Source: Streptomyces cupreus (lineage in GTDB: Bacteria; Actinomycetota; Actinomycetes; Streptomycetales; Streptomycetaceae). From it: a stretch of DNA of 64,000 bases. Below are positions 9,468 to 19,718 of the stretch, one piece after another (position 1 is the stretch's first letter; every line of letters begins with the position of its first letter). Location: the NCBI RefSeq assembly GCF_014257025.1, contig NZ_JACMSF010000007.1:62001-126000 (forward strand). The letters are read 5' to 3'. Made by a program: the position numbers and the translations under genes. The notes beneath the pieces were generated by a model. That model made no database searches and had not been told where the DNA came from. It saw nothing but the letters and a program-made list of their open reading frames with translations.

Positions 9468-10235
9468 TTACTCCCAGCGGAAGAACTTCCCGGCGGCCGA
9501 CAGACCCACGACCGCCCAGACGGCCAGAATCCCCAGGTCGGCCCACGGCATCCCGGCCCCGTGCTGCAACACGTCCCGCAGCCCGTCCGACAGCGCCGAG
9601 ATGGGCAGCAGCCCGAGCACTTCCTGTGCCGCGTCCGGGAACTTGTCGAGCGGCACGACGACTCCGCCGCCCATGAGCAGCAGCAGGAAGACGAGGTTGG
9701 CGGCGGCGAGGGTGGCCTCCGCCTTGAGCGTGCCCGCCATCAGCAGGCCGAGGCCGGAGAAGGCGGCGGTGCCCAGGACCAGGAGCAGGACGACGGCCAC
9801 GGGGTTGCCCTGCGGGTTCCAGCCGAGCGCGAAGGCGATCACCGTGACCAGGAGCACCTGGAGGGCCTCGGTGACCAGGACCGAGAGGGTCTTCGCGGTC
9901 ATCAGGCCCCAGCGCGGGAGCGGGGAGGAGGCCAGGCGCTTCAGGACGCCGTAGCGCCGCTCGAAGCCCGTCGCGATGGCCTGGCCGGTGAACGCCGTCG
10001 ACATCACCGCGAGCGCGAGGATGCCGGGGGCGAGGAAGTCCACGGCCTCGCCCTCACCGGTGTCGACGATGTCCACGGTGCTGAACAGGACCAGCAGCAG
10101 CGTCGGGATCACGACCGTGAGCAGGAGCTGCTCGCCGTTGCGCAGCAGCATCTTCGTCTCCAGCGCCGCCTGCGCCATGATCATGCGGGGGAGCGGGGCG
10201 GCCCCGGGCCTCGGGGTGTAGGTACCCACGGTCAC
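9468..10235 (-). CDS. ABC-2 type transporter permease
   Basis: 255 aa from the GTG at 10235, which overlaps the TGA of the ATPase gene (GTGA). Six hydrophobic segments and the ABC-2 features FTGQAIATGFERRYGVLKRLASSPL and NLVFLLLLMGGGVVVPLDKFP. It forms a half or homodimeric export channel with the adjacent ATPase. In several actinobacteria this pair lies beside ctaA, so a role in haem or cytochrome assembly is possible but unproved; drug export is the other common use of the family. Confidence 0.9.
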   Translation of the reverse strand: MTVGTYTPRPGAAPLPRMIMAQAALETKMLLRNGEQLLLTVVIPTLLLVLFSTVDIVDTGEGEAVDFLAPGILALAVMSTAFTGQAIATGFERRYGVLKRLASSPLPRWGLMTAKTLSVLVTEALQVLLVTVIAFALGWNPQGNPVAVVLLLVLGTAAFSGLGLLMAGTLKAEATLAAANLVFLLLLMGGGVVVPLDKFPDAAQEVLGLLPISALSDGLRDVLQHGAGMPWADLGILAVWAVVGLSAAGKFFRWE

Positions 10236-11155
10236 GAGCGCAGCTCCTTGCCGGTCAGCTCCAAAAAGACGTCTTCGAGGGTGTGCCGTTCCACCGAGAT
10301 CTTCTCCGGCATCACCCCGTGCTGCGCGCACCAGGAGGTGACCGTCGCGAGCAGTTGCGGGTCGACCTTTCCGGCCACCCGGTACGAGCCCGGGGTCAGC
10401 TCCGCGGCCGTGCAGTCGGCGGGGAGGGCCTTGAGCAGGGAACCGACGTCCAGGCCGGGGCGGCCGATGAAGCGCAGGGTGTTCTCGGCGCCGCCGCGGC
10501 ACAGCTCCTCGGGGGAGCCCTGGGCGATGACCCGGCCCGCGTCGATGATCGCCACGTCGTCGGCGAGCTGCTCGGCCTCGTCCATGTAGTGGGTGGTCAG
10601 GATGACCGAGACACCGTCGGCGCGCAGATCGCGGACCAGGTCCCAGGTGGCCCGGCGGGCCTGCGGGTCGAGGCCGGCCGTCGGCTCGTCCAGGAACACC
10701 AGCTCGGGACGGCCCACGACGGCCATGGCGAGCGCGAGCCGCTGCTGCTGGCCGCCGGAGAGGCGGCGGTAGCCGGTCCGGCCGCAGCTGCCGAGGCCGA
10801 GGCGCTCGATCAGGGCGTCCACGTCGAGGGGGTGGGCGTGCAGCTTGGCCACGTGGCGGAGCATCTCGTCGGCCCGGGCGCCCGAGTACACGCCTCCGGA
10901 CTGGAGCATGACGCCGATCCGGGGGCGGAGCCGACCGGACTGTCTCACCGGGTCGAGGCCCAGGACACGCACCGTGCCCGAGTCAGGCTTGCGGTACCCC
11001 TCGCAGGTCTCGACCGTGGTCGTCTTGCCCGCGCCGTTGGGTCCGAGTACGGCGGTCACGCCCGCCCGGGCCACCAGGTCGAGGCCGTCCACCGCGGTCT
11101 TCGTGCCGTACCGCTTCACCAGGGCCTGGACCTGGACCACGGGCTCAGTTCGCAT
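10232..11155 (-). CDS. ABC transporter ATP-binding protein
   Basis: 307 aa, DrrA-like exporter ATPase. Walker A GPNGAGKTTT near residue 40, signature LSGGQQQRLALAMA near residue 138, Walker B LVFLDEPTAGLDP near residue 160 and the H-loop in LTTHYMDEAEQL. The extra C-terminal domain is typical of the DrrA group. It powers the coupled permease. Its start lies 45 bp from the end of the AAC(3)-like gene on the same strand. Confidence 0.93.
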   Translation of the reverse strand: MRTEPVVQVQALVKRYGTKTAVDGLDLVARAGVTAVLGPNGAGKTTTVETCEGYRKPDSGTVRVLGLDPVRQSGRLRPRIGVMLQSGGVYSGARADEMLRHVAKLHAHPLDVDALIERLGLGSCGRTGYRRLSGGQQQRLALAMAVVGRPELVFLDEPTAGLDPQARRATWDLVRDLRADGVSVILTTHYMDEAEQLADDVAIIDAGRVIAQGSPEELCRGGAENTLRFIGRPGLDVGSLLKALPADCTAAELTPGSYRVAGKVDPQLLATVTSWCAQHGVMPEKISVERHTLEDVFLELTGKELRS

Positions 11156-11200
11156 GGCTCAAGAGTCTAGGTACGCGCCGCCCCGCCCGGACCGGCGGGT

Positions 11201-11998
11201 TCAGTTCTCCTCCTCACGGGACCGGTGCACGGCCAGCCACCGCCGCGCGTAGGCCACCGCGTCCGCCACGGGGAACAGCCGTGCGTCAGCGGCGCCCACC
11301 TTGCCCCGTACGACAGGACGGTCCCGTTCGAAGTCGTGGCCCAGCTCGTCGAAGCGGTCCGAGCTGATCGACACCTCGGTGACGGTCTCCCACCCGTCCC
11401 GGCCGGGTCGGCCCACCTTCACGCGGGGAGAGGGGATGCGGTACTCGGCGAGGTGGAAGCTGGTGCAGGCGTCGTATCCGGCGCCGAGCAGCAGCACGCG
11501 CGCGTGCAGCGCCTCAAGCCGCGCCAGCGGGCTCTGCTCGCCGAGCCGGCAGTCGGTGGCGTGTCCGTCCAGCACCTCCGCCGCGCGCGGGCCGACGGCG
11601 GCGAAGGAGGTCTGCGGGTGCGCGCTGCGCAGGGCGCCCGGCCAGGTCCGTACGGTCTCCGGGACAACGCCTACCCCGCGCGTGGGCGTGACGCGAGGGT
11701 CGTAGGCGGGCATCGTGGCCCGGATCGGCTCCCACCACTCCTCGGGCACCGGCGGATTGCCCCACACCGCCGGGTCGGACAGGTCGCCGGACTGCGTGGG
11801 GACCACGAGCGTGCCGTCCGGGCCGAGTGCGTCGAGCAGACCCTGGACGACCGCGACGGCGCCGCCGCAGACCCAGCCGAGCGAGCTGAGCGAGGAGTGC
11901 ACAAGGAGGATTTCGCCAGGTTTGACGCCCAGCTCGCCAAGGCCGTCGGCGACGGTCGTCCGAGAGACAAGTGGGCCGGTCGGAGGGGGTATCGGCAT
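11201..11998 (-). CDS. Aminoglycoside N(3)-acetyltransferase family protein
   Basis: 265 aa from the ATG at 11998; the frame continues 22 codons upstream to a TTG at 12064, but that codon lies inside a palindrome and lacks a ribosome site. The AAC(3)/antibiotic_NAT motifs are clear: [45 protein letters not shown] and [17 protein letters not shown]. The family acetylates the 3-amino group of aminoglycosides using acetyl-CoA; many chromosomal Streptomyces members have no demonstrated resistance role. Divergent from sufR. Confidence 0.82.
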   Translation of the reverse strand: MPIPPPTGPLVSRTTVADGLGELGVKPGEILLVHSSLSSLGWVCGGAVAVVQGLLDALGPDGTLVVPTQSGDLSDPAVWGNPPVPEEWWEPIRATMPAYDPRVTPTRGVGVVPETVRTWPGALRSAHPQTSFAAVGPRAAEVLDGHATDCRLGEQSPLARLEALHARVLLLGAGYDACTSFHLAEYRIPSPRVKVGRPGRDGWETVTEVSISSDRFDELGHDFERDRPVVRGKVGAADARLFPVADAVAYARRWLAVHRSREEEN

Positions 11999-12051
11999 GC
12001 CTCGGGAGTGTTCCGGAAGGGGCCACGGGGCGCCACTGAATTGTGGGCGCG

Positions 12052-12065
12052 TTTGATCGATCAAA
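12052..12065. promoter_or_regulatory. Palindrome upstream of the AAC(3)-like gene
   Basis: TTTGATCGATCAAA is a perfect 14-bp palindrome in the divergent AAC(3)/sufR spacer, in an AT-richer stretch than its surroundings. Its position 54 bp before the chosen ATG suits an operator for the leftward gene. The cognate regulator is unknown. Confidence 0.4.
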
Positions 12066-12080
12066 GATCGTTTTCGCAGG

Positions 12081-12099
12081 TCAGATTAGGTAAACCTAA
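12081..12099. promoter_or_regulatory. DmdR/IdeR-like iron box
   Basis: TCAGATTAGGTAAACCTAA matches the 19-bp DtxR-family iron-box consensus (TTAGGTTAGGCTAACCTAA) at 15 of 19 positions. It lies 73-91 bp upstream of the sufR start and upstream of the suggested sufR -35 box. In actinomycetes DmdR1/IdeR binds such boxes when iron is replete. This would link suf expression, or the divergent AAC(3)-like gene, to iron supply. Confidence 0.55.
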
Positions 12100-12135
12100 G
12101 TGACGCAGGGCACCGTCCGCGGGTTCGAACGCCGC

Positions 12136-12172
12136 TTGCCCGAGTCTGAGGAATTACGCAACAATGGCGTTG
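12136..12172 (+). promoter_or_regulatory. sufR promoter with SufR-type operator
   Basis: TTGCCC (12136-12141) and AACAAT (12160-12165) are spaced 18 bp and place the transcription start at or next to the GTG at 12172, so the message would be leaderless. The palindrome CAAC-N6-GTTG at 12159-12172 covers the -10 box and the start. The same CAAC-N6-GTTG palindrome has, as I recall, been described as the SufR site in S. avermitilis. This predicts autorepression of the whole suf operon. Confidence 0.65.
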
Positions 12173-12882
12173 TGAAAAACGTCGGCGAGGCCCATGAGGA
12201 GCTCGCGACCGGTGAGCGGTCCACCCGCAACCGTGTCGCGCGGTCCATCCTGGACCACGGTCCGTCGACCGTCGCCGAGCTCGCCGGACGGCTGGGGCTC
12301 ACGCAGGCCGCCGTACGACGGCATCTGGACGCGCTCGTCGTCGACGATGTCGTGGAGGCGCGCGAGCAGCGCGTGTACGGCGCCCGCACCCGGGGCCGCC
12401 CCGCCAAGGTGTTCGCGCTGACCGACTGCGGACGCGACGCCTTCGACCAGTCGTACGACAAGCTCGCCGCGGACGCCCTGCGCTGGATCCAGGAGCGGTT
12501 CGGCGGGGACGAGGCCGTCGTCGCCTTCGCGCGCGCGAGGATCGCCGAGCAGGCGACCGCGTACCGCGAGGCCATCGAGGCCGCCGCCCCCGAGGAACGG
12601 ACCGAAGCCCTGGCCAAGGCCTTGAGCGCGGACGGGTACGCTGCTACCGCGCGTAGCGCCCCGGTCGGCGAACAGCTGTGCCAGCACCACTGCCCCGTCG
12701 CCCACGTGGCGGAAAAGTTCCCGCAGCTCTGCGAGGCGGAGACCGAGATCTTCTCCCAGCTGCTCGGAACCCACGTCCAGCGACTGGCGACCATCGCGCA
12801 CGGCGACGGCGTCTGCACGACGTTCATCCCCAAGATTTCCCACAACGCATCTGCAAGCACGGCCGGGAGGAACCCCGCATGA
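12172..12882 (+). CDS. sufR: SufR, Fe-S-sensing winged-helix repressor of the suf operon
   Basis: 236 aa from GTG 12172. N-terminal winged helix ([24 protein letters not shown], residues about 25-50, given here in part) and wing [16 protein letters not shown]. The C-terminal half carries the cysteine cluster [18 protein letters not shown], then GVCTTF, which in SufR-type regulators ligates an Fe-S cluster. When the cluster is lost the repressor releases DNA and suf genes are induced. Its stop overlaps the sufB ATG (ATGA), so it is the first gene of the operon. Confidence 0.9.
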   Translation: MKNVGEAHEELATGERSTRNRVARSILDHGPSTVAELAGRLGLTQAAVRRHLDALVVDDVVEAREQRVYGARTRGRPAKVFALTDCGRDAFDQSYDKLAADALRWIQERFGGDEAVVAFARARIAEQATAYREAIEAAAPEERTEALAKALSADGYAATARSAPVGEQLCQHHCPVAHVAEKFPQLCEAETEIFSQLLGTHVQRLATIAHGDGVCTTFIPKISHNASASTAGRNPA

Positions 12883-14300
12883 CTCTCCCCACGGAGACTG
12901 CCCACCCCGAACTTGAGGGTCTGGGCAAGTACGAGTACGGCTGGGCCGACTCCGACGAGGCCGGTGCAGCGGCGAAGCGCGGCCTCAACGAGGACGTCGT
13001 CGTGGACATCTCCTCGAAGAAGTCCGAGCCGGAGTGGATGACCAAGCTCCGTCTCAAGGGCCTGAAGCTCTTCGAGAAGAAGCCCATGCCGAACTGGGGC
13101 TCGGACCTGTCGGGCATCGACTTCGACAACATCAAGTACTTCGTGCGCTCCACGGAGAAGCAGGCGGAGTCCTGGGAGGACCTGCCCGAGGACATCAAGA
13201 ACACCTACGACAAGCTGGGCATCCCGGAGGCGGAGAAGCAGCGCCTGGTCGCCGGCGTCGCCGCCCAGTACGAGTCGGAGGTCGTCTACCACCAGATCCG
13301 CGAGGACCTGGAGGAGCAGGGCGTCATCTTCCTCGACACCGACACCGCGCTGAAGGAGCACCCGGAGCTCTTCAAGGAGTACTTCGGGACCGTCATCCCC
13401 GCTGGTGACAACAAGTTCGCGGCCCTGAACACCGCTGTGTGGTCCGGTGGGTCGTTCATCTATGTTCCGCCGGGCGTCCACGTCGAGATTCCGCTCCAGG
13501 CCTACTTCCGGATCAACACCGAGAACATGGGCCAGTTCGAGCGGACCCTGATCATCGTCGACGAGGGTGCCTATGTGCACTACGTCGAGGGCTGCACCGC
13601 CCCGATCTACAAGTCGGACTCGCTGCACTCCGCGGTCGTCGAGATCATCGTCAAGAAGAACGCCCGCTGCCGCTACACGACCATCCAGAACTGGTCGAAC
13701 AACGTCTACAACCTGGTCACCAAGCGCGCCGTGGCGTACGAGGGCGCGACCATGGAGTGGATCGACGGCAACATCGGCTCCAAGGTGACGATGAAGTACC
13801 CGGCCGTCTACCTGATGGGCGAGCACGCCAAGGGCGAGACCCTGTCCATCGCCTTCGCGGGCGAGGGCCAGCACCAGGACGCCGGTTCCAAGATGGTCCA
13901 CATGGCGCCGAACACCTCCTCCAACATCGTGTCGAAGTCCGTGGCGCGCGGTGGCGGCCGTACCTCGTACCGCGGTCTGGTCGAGATCGGCGAGGGTGCG
14001 CACGGCTCGAAGTCCAACGTGCTGTGCGACGCGCTGCTCGTCGACACCATCTCCCGCTCCGACACCTACCCGTACGTCGACGTCCGCGAGGACGACGTGT
14101 CCATGGGCCACGAGGCGACCGTCTCCAAGGTCTCCGAGGACCAGCTCTTCTACCTGATGAGCCGGGGTCTGAGCGAGTTCGAGGCGATGGCGATGATCGT
14201 GCGCGGCTTCGTCGAGCCGATCGCCAAGGAGCTGCCCATGGAGTACGCCCTTGAGCTCAACCGGCTGATCGAGCTGCAGATGGAAGGCGCGGTCGGTTAA
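12879..14300 (+). CDS. sufB: SufB, Fe-S scaffold subunit
   Basis: 473 aa. The ATG at 12879 follows GGGAGG and overlaps the sufR stop. SufB forms the SufBC2D scaffold on which Fe-S clusters are built in the cytoplasm. Conserved stretches are [56 protein letters not shown] and [11 protein letters not shown], the last carrying the conserved cysteine. A 61-bp gap precedes sufD. Confidence 0.97.
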   Translation: MTLPTETAHPELEGLGKYEYGWADSDEAGAAAKRGLNEDVVVDISSKKSEPEWMTKLRLKGLKLFEKKPMPNWGSDLSGIDFDNIKYFVRSTEKQAESWEDLPEDIKNTYDKLGIPEAEKQRLVAGVAAQYESEVVYHQIREDLEEQGVIFLDTDTALKEHPELFKEYFGTVIPAGDNKFAALNTAVWSGGSFIYVPPGVHVEIPLQAYFRINTENMGQFERTLIIVDEGAYVHYVEGCTAPIYKSDSLHSAVVEIIVKKNARCRYTTIQNWSNNVYNLVTKRAVAYEGATMEWIDGNIGSKVTMKYPAVYLMGEHAKGETLSIAFAGEGQHQDAGSKMVHMAPNTSSNIVSKSVARGGGRTSYRGLVEIGEGAHGSKSNVLCDALLVDTISRSDTYPYVDVREDDVSMGHEATVSKVSEDQLFYLMSRGLSEFEAMAMIVRGFVEPIAKELPMEYALELNRLIELQMEGAVG

Positions 14301-14361
14301 GACCGGTCCTTCGACAAGCAGCTAGCGAAATCTGACGTAGGAAGAGAGCAGACCGACAGCC

Positions 14362-15543
14362 ATGGCTGAGGCTCAGAACATCCCCGTGGGCTCCACCACC
14401 GCGGGCCAGATCGCGGTGGCCGCCGAGTCCACCGTCGCCACGCGCATGAGCGCGCCCCCGTCCTTCGACGTGGCGGACTTCCCGGTCCCGCACGGCCGTG
14501 AGGAAGAGTGGCGGTTCACCCCGCTGGAGCGCCTGCGCGGCCTGCACGACGGCACCGCCGCCGCGACCGGCGACGGCGTGAAGGTCACCGTCGAGGCGCC
14601 CGCGGGTGTCGTCGTCGAGACCGTCGGCCGTGACGACGCGCGGCTCGGCAAGGCCGGCACCCCGGTGGACCGCGTCGCGGCCCAGGCGTACTCGGCGTTC
14701 GAGAAGGCCGGCGTGGTCACCGTCCCCAAGGAGACGGTGCTCACCGAGCCCATCCGGATCGCCGTGCACGGCGAGGGTGGGATCGCCTATGGCCACCAGG
14801 TCATCGAGCTGGGCGCCTTCGCCGAGGCTGTCGTCGTCATCGACCACACCGGTGACGCCGTGCTCGCCGCCAACGTCGACTACGTCCTGGGCGACGGCGC
14901 CAAGCTGACCGTCGTCTCGGTCCAGGACTGGGACGACAAGGCCGTCCACGTGGGCCAGCACAACGCGCTCATCGGCCGGGACGCCGGCTTCAAGTCGTTC
15001 GTGGTCACCTTCGGCGGCGACCTCGTACGTCTGCACCCCCGCGTCGCCTACGCCGGCACCGGTGGTGAGGCCGAGCTCTTCGGCCTGTACTTCACCGACG
15101 CCGGCCAGCACCAGGAGCACCGTCTCCTGGTCGACCACAACACCCCGCACTGCAAGTCCAACGTCGCCTACAAGGGCGCGCTCCAGGGCGACGACGCGCA
15201 CGCGGTGTGGATCGGTGACGTGCTCATCGAGGCCAAGGCCGAGGGCACGGACACGTACGAGATGAACCGCAATCTCGTCCTGACGGACGGCGCCCGGGTC
15301 GACTCCGTGCCGAACCTGGAGATCGAGACCGGCGAGATCGTCGGCGCGGGCCATGCCTCGGCGACCGGCCGCTTCGACGACGAGCAGCTCTTCTACCTGA
15401 TGGCCCGCGGCATCCCGGAGCACGAGGCCCGTCGCCTCGTCGTCCGCGGCTTCTTCGCCGAGCTGGTCCAGCAGATCGGCGTCGACGACATCGAAGAGCG
15501 CCTTCTCGTGAAGATCGACGAGGAGCTGGAGGCGACCGTCTGA
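14362..15543 (+). CDS. sufD: SufD, Fe-S scaffold subunit
   Basis: 393 aa, SufBD-core protein paired with SufB. The C-terminal beta-helix region has LLVDHNTPHCKSNVAYKGAL, SVPNLEIETGEIVGAGHAS and DEQLFYLMARGIPEHEARRL. The N terminus has the family VPHGREEEWRFTPLERLRG segment. The TGA overlaps the ATG of the Rieske gene by one base (TGATG), so the two are translated together. Confidence 0.96.
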   Translation: MAEAQNIPVGSTTAGQIAVAAESTVATRMSAPPSFDVADFPVPHGREEEWRFTPLERLRGLHDGTAAATGDGVKVTVEAPAGVVVETVGRDDARLGKAGTPVDRVAAQAYSAFEKAGVVTVPKETVLTEPIRIAVHGEGGIAYGHQVIELGAFAEAVVVIDHTGDAVLAANVDYVLGDGAKLTVVSVQDWDDKAVHVGQHNALIGRDAGFKSFVVTFGGDLVRLHPRVAYAGTGGEAELFGLYFTDAGQHQEHRLLVDHNTPHCKSNVAYKGALQGDDAHAVWIGDVLIEAKAEGTDTYEMNRNLVLTDGARVDSVPNLEIETGEIVGAGHASATGRFDDEQLFYLMARGIPEHEARRLVVRGFFAELVQQIGVDDIEERLLVKIDEELEATV

Positions 15544-15860
15544 TGACGTTCGTACGCGCCTGTGGGCTGAGCGAGCTGGAGGATGACACCCCGAAGCGGG
15601 TGGAACTCGACGGCACGCCGGTCTCGGTCGTGAAGACCGAGGGGGAGGTGTTCGCCATCTACGACATCTGCTCCCACGCGAACGTCTCGCTCTCCGAGGG
15701 CGAGGTGGAGGACTGCCAGATCGAGTGCTGGCTGCACGGCTCCAGCTTCGACCTCCGCACCGGCAAGCCGTCCGGCCTTCCCGCGACGCGCCCCGTCCCC
15801 GTATACCCCGTAAAGATCGAAGGGGACGACGTGCTCGTCTCCCTCACCCAGGAGTCCTGA
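15543..15860 (+). CDS. Rieske [2Fe-2S] ferredoxin-like protein
   Basis: 105 aa single-domain Rieske protein. The two cluster-binding motifs are ICSHANVSL (C-x-H, near residues 39-41) and CWLHGSSFD (C-x2-H, near residues 59-62). It resembles dioxygenase ferredoxin subunits. Inside the suf operon, between sufD and sufC, it probably supplies electrons or acts as a cluster carrier; it is a regular member of actinobacterial suf operons, but its role is not settled. Confidence 0.92.
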   Translation: MTFVRACGLSELEDDTPKRVELDGTPVSVVKTEGEVFAIYDICSHANVSLSEGEVEDCQIECWLHGSSFDLRTGKPSGLPATRPVPVYPVKIEGDDVLVSLTQES

Positions 15861-15867
15861 GGCACCC

Positions 15868-16628
<761 letters not shown>

Positions 16629-16632
<4 letters not shown>

Positions 16633-17885
16633 CACAGCTGCCGGGCCTCCTCGACACTGAGGCGATCCGCAAGGACTTCCCCATCCTGGACCGCCAGGTC
16701 CACGACGGCCGGAAGCTCGTGTACCTGGACAACGCGGCGACCTCGCAGAAGCCGCGCCAGGTGCTGGACGCCCTGAACGAGTACTACGAGCGCTACAACG
16801 CCAACGTCCACCGCGGTGTGCATGTGCTCGCCGAGGAGGCCACGGCGCTGTACGAGGGCGCGCGTGACAAGGTCGCCGAGTTCATCAACGCGCCCAGCCG
16901 CGACGAGGTGATCTTCACCAAGAACGCCTCGGAGTCGCTGAACCTCGTGGCGAACATGCTGGGCTGGGCCGACGAGCCCTACCGCGTGGACTCCGAGACC
17001 GAGATCGTCATCACGGAGATGGAGCACCACTCCAACATCGTGCCGTGGCAGCTGCTGGCGCAGCGCACCGGCGCGAAGCTGAAGTGGTTCGGGCTGACCG
17101 ACGACGGTCGGCTCGACCTGTCCAACATTGACGAGATCATCACCGAGAAGACGAAGATCGTCTCCTTCGTGCTGGTCTCCAACATCCTGGGCACGGTCAA
17201 CCCGGTCGAGGCGATCGTCCGCCGGGCGCAGGAGGTCGGCGCCCTCGTCTGCGTCGACGCCTCCCAGGCCGCTCCGCACATGCCGCTGGACGTGCAGGCC
17301 CTCCAGGCCGACTTCGTGGCCTTCACCGGCCACAAGATGTGCGCCCCGACCGGCATCGGTGTCCTCTGGGGCCGCCAGGAGCTGCTGGAGGACCTGCCTC
17401 CGTTCCTCGGCGGCGGCGAGATGATCGAGACGGTGTCGATGCACTCGTCGACGTACGCTCCCGCCCCGCACAAGTTCGAGGCGGGCACCCCGCCGATCGC
17501 GCAGGCGGTCGGTCTGGGCGCGGCGATCGACTACCTGGGCTCGATCGGCATGGACAAGATCCTCGCCCATGAGCACGCGCTCACCCAGTACGCCGTGCGG
17601 CGGCTCCAGGAGGTGCCCGACCTCAGGATCATCGGCCCCACCACGGCCGAGGACCGGGGCGCGGCGATCTCCTTCACGCTCGGCGACATCCACCCGCACG
17701 ACGTCGGCCAGGTACTGGACGAGCAGGGCATCGCGGTCCGCGTGGGCCACCACTGCGCCCGCCCGGTCTGCCTGCGGTACGGAATTCCTGCGACCACGCG
17801 AGCGTCGTTCTATCTGTACTCCACGCCGGCCGAGATCGACGCTCTGGTGGACGGCCTGGAGCACGTACGGAACTTCTTCGGCTGA
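16629..17885 (+). CDS. sufS: SufS, group II cysteine desulfurase
   Basis: 418 aa, full length. PLP enzyme taking sulfur from cysteine for cluster assembly. The PLP lysine is in FTGHKMCAPTGIGVLWG near residue 230, and the catalytic cysteine in VGHHCARPVCLRYG near residue 370. GTG start overlapping the sufC stop. In Gram-positive type systems sulfur passes to SufU, encoded next, rather than SufE. Confidence 0.97.
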
Positions 17886-17896
17886 AGGGCTGATCG

Positions 17897-18364
17897 GTGA
17901 AGCTGGACTCCATGTACCAGGAAGTCATCCTGGACCACTACAAGAACCCTCACGGGCGTGGTCTGCGGGATGGCGATGCCGAGGTGCACCATGTGAACCC
18001 GACGTGCGGTGACGAGATCACCCTGCGCGTGAAGTACGACGGCACGAAGATCGCGGACGTCTCGTACGAGGGCCAGGGCTGCTCGATCAGCCAGGCCTCG
18101 GCCTCCGTGCTGAACGAGCTGCTGGTCGGCAAGGACCTGTCCGACGCGCAGAAGATCCAGGAGACCTTCCTGGAGCTGATGCAGTCCAAGGGCAGGATCG
18201 AGCCCGATGACGCGATGGAGGAGGTCCTGGAGGACGCGGTCGCGTTCGCGGGTGTCTCCAAGTACCCGGCACGGGTGAAGTGCGCTCTCCTGAGCTGGAT
18301 GGCGTGGAAGGACGCAACGGCCCAGGCCCTGGGCGGAGCCGACGCGGAAAGGAAGACGGCATGA
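17897..18364 (+). CDS. sufU: SufU, zinc-dependent sulfurtransferase
   Basis: 155 aa. The zinc-ligand cysteines lie in NPTCGDEITL, EGQGCSISQAS and ARVKCALLSW. SufU accepts persulfide sulfur from SufS through zinc-ligand exchange. GTG start with GAAGGG upstream, 11 bp after sufS. The stop overlaps the ATG of sufT (ATGA). Confidence 0.95.
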   Translation: MKLDSMYQEVILDHYKNPHGRGLRDGDAEVHHVNPTCGDEITLRVKYDGTKIADVSYEGQGCSISQASASVLNELLVGKDLSDAQKIQETFLELMQSKGRIEPDDAMEEVLEDAVAFAGVSKYPARVKCALLSWMAWKDATAQALGGADAERKTA

Positions 18365-18693
18365 GCGAGACCGTTGAGATGAAGCCGGCCTCGGAGGAAG
18401 AACTCCGCGAGGCGCTGTACGACGTCGTCGACCCCGAGCTGGGCATCGATGTGGTCAACCTCGGCCTGATCTACGGCATCCACATCGACGACGCGAACAT
18501 CGCGACGATCGACATGACCCTGACCTCGGCGGCCTGTCCGCTGACGGATGTCATCGAGGACCAGGCCAAGTCCGCCACGGACGGCCTCGTCAGCGAGCTG
18601 CGCATCAACTGGGTCTGGATGCCGCCGTGGGGCCCCGACAAGATCACGGACGACGGCCGCGAGCAGCTTCGGGCGCTCGGGTTCAACGTCTGA
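18361..18693 (+). CDS. sufT: SufT-like MIP18/DUF59 Fe-S maturation protein
   Basis: 110 aa. DUF59 features: EALYDVVDPELGIDVVNLGLIYG near the N terminus (shown here in outline), the single conserved cysteine in MTLTSAACPLTDVI and the C-terminal WGPDKITDDGREQLRALGF. SufT-like proteins help Fe-S cluster delivery. Last gene of the operon, followed by a strong hairpin. Confidence 0.94.
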   Translation: MSETVEMKPASEEELREALYDVVDPELGIDVVNLGLIYGIHIDDANIATIDMTLTSAACPLTDVIEDQAKSATDGLVSELRINWVWMPPWGPDKITDDGREQLRALGFNV

Positions 18694-18709
18694 GACCCGC
18701 TGATCCGTG

Positions 18710-18750
18710 GAAGCGGCGATGCCCTCGGGGGCGTCGCCGCTTCTTTGTGT
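18710..18750 (+). terminator. Terminator of the suf operon
   Basis: Perfect 10-bp arms GAAGCGGCGA (18710-18719) and TCGCCGCTTC (18734-18743) with four further GC pairs inside (GCCC/GGGC) and a small loop, followed by TTTGTGTT. It lies 17 bp after the sufT stop and before the convergent AbfB-domain gene. Confidence 0.85.
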
Positions 18751-18765
18751 TCAGCCTCTGTGTGC

Positions 18766-19530
18766 TCAGCTCACCAGCCGGAACGCCGAGTCCGCGATGT
18801 ACAGCTCGCTCGACTGGTACGGGTCCAGGCGGAGTTGGAAGTTCTTGTGGCGCAGATAGCGGCCCGGGTAGTTCACCGACTCCAGCATGATCGCGCCGGG
18901 GTGGGACGCGGTGCGGGGGCAGAAGGTGGCGTCCTGGGCGAAGAGTTCGGAACCGTCGTTCGGTTCGGCGCGCAGGACGAACTCGCGGTGGCGGAGGTAG
19001 GTGCCGTCTGCCGTGGCGAAGGAGTAGCACGACGGCTCGGCCAGGCCCTCGAGCAGCTTGAAGGTGTCCGGGGACGCGGTGAGGCGGACCAGGCCGTCGT
19101 CCACCTGCCAGTAGCGGTCGGGGTAGTTGACCGAACGGACCGAGCGATGAGTGATGGTCGGGTTCGGGGTCGGTGACGCGGCAGGTGGCTCGGCCCGGGT
19201 GGGGGTCGGGGACGGGTGGGGTGTGCTGGTCTTCGCGGGCGCGGAGGGGGAGTTCGGCTCGGCCGACGGGGGAGTCGGCGTGCTCGCCGATGGGCTCGCG
19301 AAGGAGATCAGGCCCGGTGGGGAGGCGCTCGTCGACGGCGTCGCCGAGTGTGACAGATCGTCAGCGGGCCTGCGGGTCACGGCTATCGCCGTCACGCATG
19401 CCGCGATCGTGGCCAGCGCCAGGGCCCCGGCCAGCCAGAGGCGGCGCGTGCCCGGTGTCCGGGAGGTGTCCGGTGCCCAGCCGCTCTCCCAGGGACGGTC
19501 CTGAGGGGGCCGGGGCTTGTCGTGTGGCAT
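18766..19530 (-). CDS. Membrane-anchored AbfB-domain protein
   Basis: 254 aa. A cytoplasmic tail of about 28 residues is followed by one helix (WLAGALALATIAACVTAIAV), a Ser/Thr/Pro-rich linker of about 75 residues and an extracellular C-terminal domain with two SVNYP-x-RYxR repeats, the hallmark of the AbfB (CBM42) arabinose-binding beta-trefoil. No catalytic domain is present, so it is a surface carbohydrate-binding protein. AAGGAA precedes the ATG. A half-match to LacI-type operators (GAGCGCTTTCC, near 19647) lies upstream. Confidence 0.85.
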   Translation of the reverse strand: MPHDKPRPPQDRPWESGWAPDTSRTPGTRRLWLAGALALATIAACVTAIAVTRRPADDLSHSATPSTSASPPGLISFASPSASTPTPPSAEPNSPSAPAKTSTPHPSPTPTRAEPPAASPTPNPTITHRSVRSVNYPDRYWQVDDGLVRLTASPDTFKLLEGLAEPSCYSFATADGTYLRHREFVLRAEPNDGSELFAQDATFCPRTASHPGAIMLESVNYPGRYLRHKNFQLRLDPYQSSELYIADSAFRLVS

Positions 19531-19718
19531 GCGCGTTCCTTCGGCGGCGTCATGAGGGGACGGCCGCGACTGCGATGGCCCGGTAGATGAACGGTGAAAC
19601 AGTAGTGGAGGGTGTGGTTCTCGGGGCGGCTGTTCGGCGAATTGAAGCGAGCGCTTTCCATATCGCCTTCTCAGGCGCCTCCCAGGTCCGTCTCATCCGC
19701 CCGCGGCACCGTGGGAGC

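Noticed and set aside
12065..12102. Upstream starts: TTG 12064 for the AAC(3)-like gene and GTG 12100 for sufR
   Set aside because: Both lie in operator-like sequence (TTTGATCGATCAAA and the iron box), lack ribosome sites and would add non-conserved residues.
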